Program-made: the position numbers and the translations under genes
In this document: piece by piece, positions 55,936-64,000 of the stretch
Layout of the letters: the number at the start of each line of letters is the position of its first letter
Position numbering within the stretch: position 1 is the first letter of the stretch
DNA from: Cheilinus undulatus
Taxonomy: Eukaryota; Chordata; Actinopteri; Labriformes; Labridae
Length of the DNA stretch: 64,000 nt
Direction: 5' to 3'
Assembly: GCF_018320785.1 (NCBI RefSeq)
Contig: NC_054878.1
Location: 44,325,429-44,389,428, forward strand
Notes under the pieces: generated by a model
Told to the model about the DNA's origin: nothing
What the model saw: only the letters and a program-made list of their open reading frames with translations
The model's database searches: none

Positions 55936-56875
55936 TACAGCATGTTAAAACCCCATAAAACCAATAGAGATGCTTTGCAAAGTGAACACACTCATTGCAT
56001 GTTGCTGTTATTACAGACATTTTAACTGGAGAGTAAAGAGAACACTTTTTATCCATTTACTGAGCATGCAACATCAGTATTTGTTAACCAAACCTTTTAC
56101 TTCCATGAAGTTGCTTTGACTGAATTTTCCTGGTTGTGTTTCTGTCTCAGGTCGACTCTCAGTGTCTTTGCTGCTCCGTTATTTAACTAAACCCTTTGAG
56201 GAGGGAGTAGCTGGTACGTTTGCTTACAACCATACACAACACACGGTGGCCATTTTGAACCAGAAGGGTGGGAAAAGTTTGTTCTCTCTTTTTTTTTTTT
56301 TTTTTTTTTTTTTTTACCATGCTGAAAAACCCAACCAGACCCAAAATAGTTGTTACAAATATAATTGCTGATGACAGCACTGTTGGAAACGATGCACTGT
56401 CTGTTTTTATTCATCTAAGAATAATTTGGTTAAAAAGTGAATTTTAGATGATTAATAACATTTAGCATAACAGAGTTAGCATGCTATGCTAATGTGTTTG
56501 TTTATAAGCTAAAAGATGGCGAACATTTCATCTGTTGTTGTTTTATGTTACTGTAATGTGTTTAATTCTTTCAAAAGTTTGTGAAAAACAAAAGTTTCTC
56601 ATCCTAAAGAATAGTCTAGACTTTAAAAATTTAAAATGCTAAGAAAGTTTTCCCCCCATGAAGATTCAATATGGCCGCCGTGTGAACACAAAGAAGTCAA
56701 TGACAAAATGAATCCCAGCATGCTGCACAAAGAAACCGATCATTGATCAATCAGTGTTTGTGATCACAACGGTGTGAACCACCATCATGTGATCTGATGT
56801 GATGAATCTGATTGGGTGGAGGGATGAGATTGGCTGATTGTTGACTGATGTTAAATTTATTTATTTATTAAGTTG
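55936..56875. other. Intergenic; (T)n run
   Basis: A run of about 27 T lies at 56,290-56,316. gcaatatggccgccgtg near 56,668 is a YY1-like word. No exon recognised. Confidence 0.4.
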
Positions 56876-57900
56876 TTTATTTGTTTGTTTGTTTGTTTGT
56901 TTATTCTAAGGTACAGTGCACATTAATGAACATGGACATATAAATGTGCCAGATTTTAGCCACAGGCTAATGTCCATCTGTAAGTCCCCTGCAGGTTAGT
57001 GGTATACACATAAATGTGAACATTAAACATGTGCACAATGAAAATAAAAAATCTACTTAAAATCAGACAACACCATGAAACCAAATGTCATAGAAATATA
57101 GCAATACAGAAGAGCAATACTGACTGTATGAATGTGTGTAAGGAAATTGCACATTTGCCCTTGGCCTGTTTATGTAAAGTGGTAATATCTTTGCACAGAC
57201 TTTTAATATACAGATGTGATTATGCATGTTTTATTGCACAGGGATAGCATACATAAGTGTATCTATGTATGTAATATTGCCCAGAGGGTGCATGTAGGTA
57301 GGTATGCATAGAGATAAGGAAATGGTTAAGCATGGTCACAATTCTGGTTTGTCCTGTGCCCCGCTTTCAGATCACCTTTGAAACTTGCAAAGCTGGAGCG
57401 TTCCCTGACTGAGAGTGCTAAAGTGTTCCACAGTGTGCTCTCTTTGAAAGATATGACATTTTGCCCAAGGGTGGAAAGTTTAGGAGGACTCTCACAGTCC
57501 CCTCTAACGGTGGCTCTGGTCAGTCTGATTGGAGGACTTGTAGGAATTTATTTATCAGACAGGCAGTTTTAGAATTTTGAACATTTTCAAAACTTAAGAG
57601 ACGGAGATTGGAAAAGAAACTCTGGCATTTGTCCAAAATATTATTATGGATTAAGGACTGGTACCAAAAGCCAGTACTGTGATGGGTCTGGTACCTACCC
57701 AGTCATAATTGAGAGGGGTCTAGCTGCAAACCACAGATCTCAGATGCCCCCTCTTGCAGACGACTATAATTCCCACTGTTAGAACAGAAGTGATGTAATT
57801 TATCATTGTCAAGTATTTTCTGTTTTTGATTTGTGATTTTAAACAGAGCAGGACCAGCAGGGCGTCTGATCTCTCTTTGTCATCCTTTCTAATTTTTTTT
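56876..57900 (-). pseudogene. LINE C-terminal reverse-transcriptase remnant with 3' tail
   Basis: On the - strand LSTLGQNVISFKESTLWNTL and SVRERSSFASFKGDLK (57,370-57,475) match the end of CR1/L2-type reverse transcriptases (form SF..S.LWN.LP..VR....S...FK..LK). Upstream, frames are broken. The 3' side ends in gtacattaatgtgcactg-like sequence and an (ACAA)n-type tail, seen as gtttgtttgtttg at 56,880-56,903 on +. Confidence 0.7.
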
Positions 57901-58439
57901 AGATGTAACGCCTACTGGTGGTGGGACTCACAGTCTGTGTTCAACTGGTCATAACCAATTCTCTATAGAACCTGGTTCTTGTTTTCCATTGTGCTGAAAG
58001 TGTAGCATCATGTTTAAATATGTTGGTTCTTTAGAGCCTTGGTAGATCTTCAGAGCACAGAGATGAGGAGAACGTTTCTGATTTAGTGCCCTGATGGCTC
58101 CGCGCTGAGACGGAGCTGTAGACAAAGACGAGTCTGACAGGAGGCTGTGTTTGTTGGTTTGTTTGTGTGGCTCTTTGTTCTGCCTGTCTCTGTCTGCAGA
58201 GAACACGCTGATCCAGACCACAGTGACCCTGAGACACAGCACAGTTATCTAGAGACACGCCGGTGATGTTTACATGGACGCAGATCATCAGAATAAAACA
58301 CAGACAGGAGAAAATACGTGTTTATGTCTGATTAGGCTGTGTGACTCAGAGTCATACAGGTGCCTTACAGCCTTCTGTCAAGCAGTTCAAGTTTGGCTGG
58401 ACTTGTTTCAGTTGTGACTAGAGTTAATTATGTGGCATT
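57901..58439. other. Intergenic, nothing recognised
   Basis: No supported exon. Open frames on the - strand (57,949-58,288) lack splice or motif support. Confidence 0.4.
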
Positions 58440-60310
58440 TATGTGCGTTATACTGGCTCAACATTGCCTCTAATGCTGGCCAAGGTCACCCGGAAGGGGG
58501 GCTAAAGGGGAGAGCTTCCTGGGGCTCATCGAAACACAGGACCCATGGTGGTCAGCAAAATGTAAACTGTTTATCTTTAAACAGAGTAGAAATGGGTTGA
58601 AAGTGCCAAAAAATGGTTGAACGTGGCAAAAATGGGTTAACAGAAGCAACTAGAAAAGCACTCAGAGAGCGCAGACCTCCGCCATTAGCCCTATCTTCCA
58701 ATAATGAAGAATCCTTAAAAAAAATTCCTGGATCCGTCCCCATGTGCCCCCCACCACAGCATTTGCTGATTACTCCCTCCCAGGTGGGGCGGAAACACGG
58801 CGAGGCAAAGCATTGGCTTCGCTACGGGTGGACTGTCATGGCAGAAGCATTGCCTGCTGGTGCCAACAGATGCACTGACAGTCTCACCCATAGTCTCACA
58901 GGACGACTGGAAGTCATGGCAGAGGGTGAATATTCCTCTATTCCTCCCAGCAATGTGAGTATTCTCGCTACAATTCGCTGTCTTTCTCTCTGTTACGCTC
59001 CGACTCATCTCCTCGACCAGGCGTGCGTCTTTCAAACTCGATAAACTCCAAAACTTTGAATAGAAACACACCAAAAAATGCTGCTGGGATTGAAGTTACT
59101 CATGTCCACCATCTCCTGGTGTAAAGTGGTAACAGTGCAGACCTCCACCATTAGCCCTATCTCCCAATAGAGTCCTTTAAAAAAATTCCTGGATCCAGAC
59201 GTTGATCCGGATCACTCCCAAAATCTAATCAGTTCTTCCTTATGCCATTTCTGACATTTCCTAAATATTTCATCAAAATCTGTCCACAACTTTTTGAGTT
59301 ATGTTGCTAATAAACTAACAAACCCACCCGATCACATAACCTCCTTGGCGGAGGTAAAAATAGGCAGTGAGTTGCAAAAATGGTAAAAACATGCGTAAAA
59401 GTGGTGAATAAAGGGGTTAATAGAGGCAACAGAAGGTAGAATATGACTTAAAATGGGATAACAGAGGCGTGTTAACAGAGATCAAAAATAGGTCGAAAGT
59501 GGCAAATGAGTAATGATATAAATTTAAAAACTGGCACAAATTGGTTAACAAAGAAAAAAAAGGGAAAAGTGGCTAAAAAACTGATGAAAAAGGGGTTACA
59601 AGTGGCAAAAATGAGCGTAACAAAAAGTGAAATGCAGATAAAATCAGCACAAAAAGAAATGATGGTGGAAGGGGGTTAAAATGGCCAAAAAACAGGATTA
59701 ATAAAGACAAAAGAAGGTGGAAAGTGGCAAATAGCTTTAAATTGGTAAAAAGCGGATGGAAAATGGGGAAAGGTGGTTCCAAGTGGCAGAAGTGAGTGTA
59801 ATAAAGAATGAAATGCAGATCAAATCAGCATAAAAGCAATAAAATTGATGAAAAGGTGTCATAGAGGCAAAAATGGGTTAATAAAAGCAACAGAAGGCAG
59901 AAAGTGACAAAAGATGGGTTACCAGGGTCACAAAGGGGCAGAAATTAACAGTGGAAAAAGTTCAACAAGTGGCAGAATATCTTAAATGTGGCAACATGGG
60001 CAGAAAAGGTGATGAAACAGGGTTAAAAGGGCAACAATGGGTTAAAGGTGACATAAAAAGGTGGAAAGGGGCAAAAATGGATTAACAGAAGCAAAGATGG
60101 AAAAAACAGCGGCGAATAACGGTGAAAAATGGTTAAAAAGTGGCAAAAATGGTCAGAAAAGATGGTAAAATAGGATTAAATGGGCAAAACAGGTTGAAAA
60201 TGAAAACAATAGGCAGGAAGTGGCAAAAATGAGTAAAAAGAGGCAAATGGGGTAAAACAACAAATTGATAAAAACAGCAAATAAAATTGGCTGAAAAATG
60301 TGGTTAAAAG
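58440..60310 (-). mobile_element. Composite low-complexity element, copy 7 (inverted, interrupted)
   Basis: Unit B in reverse at 58,460-58,560 (on the - strand cattttgctgaccaccat, ccaggaagctctccccttta, gggtgaccttggcc). Core in reverse at 58,560-58,645 and again 59,355-60,310 (ggcaaaaatgggttaacag). The core is interrupted by about 700 bases of another repeat. No unit A at the right side. Confidence 0.6.
58650..59355. mobile_element. Dispersed fish repeat inserted in the core, two partial copies
   Basis: gcagacctccgccattagcc occurs at 58,670 and, almost unchanged, at 59,138, each followed by aaaaaaattcctggatcc. The second copy continues to cacataacctccttggcggaggtaa at 59,355, where cctccttggcggagg is palindromic and resembles the end of a repeat common in teleosts. 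Type not determined. Confidence 0.5.
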
Positions 60311-60473
60311 AGGTTAGGTCAGTCTCTTTCTCGGTCTCTGCAAACATAAAAAAGACTAAAAACTCATAGAGAATTTAATAAAGCATGCTGGACGAGCTGA
60401 TCCTGTATGGTTCATTCCCTCAAAGCGGTTCGGTTTAGTTCAGTCCAGTTTTGTCATGGTTTAGCTTGTTAAA
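60311..60473. other. Spacer
   Basis: Short unique stretch rich in ggttcggttt words, between composite element and hAT element. Confidence 0.3.
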
Positions 60474-60481
60474 CTCTGACT

Positions 60482-61718
60482 TAGGGCTGCACGATAAATA
60501 GATATTAAATCGTAATCGGATTTTTTAGTTTGGACGATGTTAAAAATATGAACATCGCAAAATCGGCTTTCCCTTTAACTAGGGTAATTATGGTATGGCT
60601 TTCCCTTTACGGCTCCGGGCTGCGCGCTTACAACATAGAGGGCCCGACATTAACGGTTGCCTGAATGCCCGGGGCAACTTCAAAACGCCGATGGGCAAGC
60701 ATGACTCTGAGCTTTTCTGGTCATTAATTTTATCATTTCCTCTCTCGTTTCTGTTAGCTTCAGATAGCGTTTCAGATAGCTGCACAAACTTTAACTTAAA
60801 CACTTTATGGAGGTAAACACTGTCATCAGTAAAGATTCATGGCAGTCACATCAATAAATCTGTTACCCACATAAAGAAGACAGGCTTTAACTTCCAAATT
60901 TAAGCGTTTATTATTTTAAATCCGTATTTTATTACCGTCGGATGCGCTCGACGGAGGAGTGTGTGAAAGAGAAGAGAGAAGAGGAAGCCCACCGGCGCTG
61001 CATCTCTTCAGTAAGGTCATTCATTAAAGTGTGCTGGCGTGTTTAATCTGAAGCTTCCCGTTTCCTCGTTTTAACTATTTCTCCAGCCACATCCTGCCGA
61101 TGCTCTCTCACACCCAGATCTTATGACAGTTACGCCGATGTGCGTCATCAACGAGCAGCCTATAACACACACAGATCGCATGTCATATCTAGTGAAATTT
61201 GTACAAACGTGGGTGTTTTATTTGATCTTTAATGCACTAATGATCATAAACATTGTCAAAAGAGCAGAAATATAAAACCAAAGCTCCAAAATGAGGCAGG
61301 GTAAAACGATGTGTCTGGAGAGCTGCAGGTATGAGGCAGGGCCGGTTTTAGTCATTTGGAGGCCCAGGGTAAAGAACAATATGAGGCCCCTCCCCCTTTT
61401 ACTAAAGGATTAATAATGAGTGGGAAAAAATTAGAAAGCATCTCTTTTATGTTAATAAAGCCACAGAACTACAGTAAATGTTTTAAGTTTGGTGACAGCG
61501 GCGTCACTTTATTAATCCCTAGGAGGATTTATCTGTCTTTGTTTAAGGTTTGCACTTTATATTTATTAAAATTATTTGCCAATTTATGAAATAAAAAATT
61601 GAAATAATTTATTCTGTTGTCCTTAGTGGTTTTACCAAAAATCATAATCATAATCGAAAATCAAGATTTCAGAGAAAAAAATTGAGATTTTGTTTTTAGC
61701 CAAAATCGTGCAGCCCTT
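60482..61718. mobile_element. hAT-type element with 8-bp target duplication
   Basis: 1,237 bases with ends TAGGGCTGCACGATAAAT and, from the other strand, AAGGGCTGCACGATTTTGGC. Flanks ctctgact (60474-60481) and ctctgacc (61719-61726) are an 8-bp duplication with one mismatch. The interior is CpG-rich (60,590-61,150), including gacagttacgccgatgtgcg; no transposase motif seen. A ggcagggccggttttagtc insert near 61,336 looks like the start of a further element. Confidence 0.87.
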
Positions 61719-61726
61719 CTCTGACC

Positions 61727-62499
61727 CATGACTCCTCAGCTGGTGTCCATCCAGCCTCGCTCATTCTGACTCAAAACCATCTTTATTAGAGATCAGGATC
61801 ATTTGGCTCGGCTCAGTAGAGCTGGTTCTTCGGTTCCAGGATGGGTCAACATTCTGTACCAGTTTGGTTTTTTAAACATAGATTATGTAATGTCAAAGGA
61901 CACTGGCACTCAAACAGGAGCTACAGTGGCGAACATCAAAGAGTCGTTTAGTAGAACAGGTTCATTCTTGAACGGCACATCATCACTCAGTCTCTGACCT
62001 CACAAGGTTTATTCAGCTGGTAGTACGTTACTGTTTCATTTAAAATCATGTTTGTGACAAAACGAGGATTGTAGAGTCACCTTGTTGATAAATGAGCTCT
62101 GAGTTCTCAGGAGCGTGTTCATAGTTTCTGGGAAAAACCTGACAGCTCTTCATGTCTTGTTCAGTGCGAGTTCATCCTCAGAAGTCTCAGAAGAAATGTT
62201 GTAGACTTTCCAGTTTTCTTCAGGTAAAAATAAAAAACCTGCTCTGACAGATTCTTTGAATTCTTCACACATTCTTAAAGCAGAGCTGAAACTTTGCAGA
62301 CGTTCTCAAACGAGGAGGAGTTGAATTTTTACAGACACACCTGCGGCTCCAGAACAACAAAGAAACTCCTTAAAGTATTTTTACTTCAGAAAAATCTTTC
62401 ATCTTTGTTCACTGTTGCTTCTCTTTCCTTAAACTTTTACTGTGAAAGGGCCCACCATCTGGTTTGTAATAACGCTCTTATTGTGAGAGTATTGTAATC
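61727..62499. other. Intergenic, nothing recognised
   Basis: Open frames at 61,803-61,997 and 62,294-62,497 have no support beyond being open. Confidence 0.4.
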
Positions 62500-64000
62500 G
62501 TCTCCCTTCAGTGAGCATAGGTATCTTATTTTGAAAAACATGATAGTTTAGACCTTTTTACTCTATTCTTTTAATTAAAGTTGTACCCTGCATCATTAGG
62601 GCTTTTATTGTGAAGTTTTTCTCCTGTAGTGTAATAACTGGTCCCTTTCTTTGAAAGTATCCATTGAGGACTATAACAAGACTCTTATTATGAAAGTCTC
62701 CTTTGGGAGTCTTATTTTGAAAGTCATAACAGTCTGAATTTTATGATGCATTGTGAAGTTTTCTATTGATAATCTTTTCTCGTTGTAATATTTTGACTTT
62801 ATTGTGGAGATTTGGTGTCAGTATGATGTTTGAACCCTTAATGTGAGAGCATTATCCCAGGATTTATATGAGGACTCTTATTGTGAAAGTGTCCCTCCAG
62901 TCTTTAAAGGAGTGTTGTCTGAAAATCCTTGTTATTGTGATTTGATGAGTCTTATTTTGAAATTCTTTGCTGAATGTCTGTCCAAATTGTGACATTATTG
63001 TGAAGGTTTTTCTTCCTGTAATAACATATCTCAATGCTAAAATGCTCTTTCATTCTTATATGATGACTCTTATTGTGAAAGTCTACCCTGAGAGTCGTAT
63101 TTGGTAGTAATTTCATGATGATTTTCCAGTTTTTCTTGTGAAACTTTGATCTTTAAGTAACAATGGGCCTCACTTTGTGAGAATTAGCCTACAGTTTTAA
63201 AAACATCTCATAAGCATTGTGATTGTCTTCCTCTACTGTTTATAGGTATTTTATTTTGAAAGTCACCACTTTAATGATTTTAAGTGTCCTAATTTGAAAT
63301 CTTTTTGAATTTTTTTCTATGAATAAAGAACTCTTACAGGGGGTTCTTTAACGTGAAAGTGCTCTTTCAGGATTTGATAAGAGCTCTTATTGTGAAAGTC
63401 TCCGTTGGGTGTCTTATTTTGGAAGTCAGTCTTTGCAGATTTTTTGAGTTCCATTCTAAAACGCAGTGGAAGTAAAGACAATGACTCTTATTGTGGAATA
63501 TTTCCCACAGTTAAGATCAGACTAAAAAGTTATGTGATGGTCTCTTTCAGAGGTATCTTATTTTGAAAGTAATGCATTCATGATTTTATGACTCTTATTT
63601 TGAAATGTGTCTAATGAAAATCTATCCTCAGTGTGTTAAGATGACTTTTATGAAGGTTTGCCTCTGTAATGTAATAATCCGTCCTTTTATAAGAAATCTT
63701 TTTTTTTCTTGATTTATATCAGGGCTCTTATTTTTAAAGTCACTCTTTATATGAGGTAGCTTAGGAGTCTTAATTTGAAACACATCTAATGAAACATCTT
63801 CTCAATGTAAAATATGACTTTTACTGTGAAGGTTTCACATAAGTGTAATAATATTTTATTTGAAAGCATTGTTTCAGGATTTGTTGTAGGGCTTTTATTG
63901 TGAAAGTCACCCTGTTTATAAGGAAGCATAGGAGTCTTAATTAGAAACACATCTAATAAAATAATTTTCATGGTGTAAAATAGGAACTTTTACTGTGAAA
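62500..64000 (+). repeat. Degenerate tandem array of 'gactcttattgtgaaagtc' phrases, runs off the window
   Basis: At least 1.5 kb of loosely repeated lines such as ggactcttattgtgaaagt, gtcttattttgaaagtca and gatgactttta tgaaggttt, roughly every 35-60 bases, separated by variable words. Two later blocks (63,770-63,830 and 63,935-63,990) repeat with good fidelity. Non-coding; right end not in the window. Confidence 0.85.

Overview
The window reads as nuclear DNA of a bony fish, most likely a spiny-rayed (percomorph) teleost. This is inferred from the single split vertebrate gene with GT-AG introns, the Tc1, hAT and Kolobok-type DNA transposons, tRNA-derived SINEs, (CCAT)n arrays and the many minisatellites. 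Nothing prokaryotic is present (no operons, no CRISPR, no rRNA).

The only complete host gene I can support is spint1 (hepatocyte growth factor activator inhibitor 1, HAI-1), + strand, 13,367-23,221. Ten coding exons join with consistent phases to a 505-residue type I membrane protein: signal peptide, MANSC, PKD-like, Kunitz 1, LDL-receptor class A, Kunitz 2, transmembrane segment and short tail. A promoter with an ETS-type site lies just upstream. Weaker host signals are a C-terminal coding exon on the - strand (53,045-53,258, unidentified), an NRF1-type promoter with a possible untranslated exon (37,825-37,986), a small possible exon (42,738-42,797), a CCAAT/GC-box promoter with a possible first exon (45,760-45,906) and a possible - strand first exon (7,217-7,400).

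Nearly everything else is mobile or repetitive. 0-13 kb: Tc1-like fragment, a 216-bp higher-order minisatellite holding a SINE, a LINE reverse-transcriptase remnant, a composite low-complexity element (4.6-6.4 kb), a 53-bp minisatellite, a small hAT element, and a second composite element invaded by a foldback element and a SINE (10.9-12.75 kb). 13-26 kb: spint1, with Tc1 remnants, (CCAT)n and a Kolobok-type MITE in its introns, and another composite element behind its stop codon. 28.5-35.0 kb: a 6.5-kb Kolobok-like element flanked by TTAA, carrying two decayed convergent genes, a multi-exon DDE-type transposase (-) and a P2X7-C-terminal-domain-like gene (+). 35-64 kb: more composite elements, four hAT-type insertions, a second Kolobok-type MITE, Tc1 and LINE remnants, a 26-bp minisatellite and three long 'fuzzy' tandem arrays, the last running off the end of the window.

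The most interesting unexplained items are (i) a composite repeat with conserved flanks (unit A and unit B) around a degenerate core of phrases such as TTTTTGCCACTTTTAACCC, found in six to eight copies in both orientations, whose core also occurs inside two hAT-type elements; and (ii) the two-gene Kolobok element whose transposase and P2X7-like genes overlap tail to tail.
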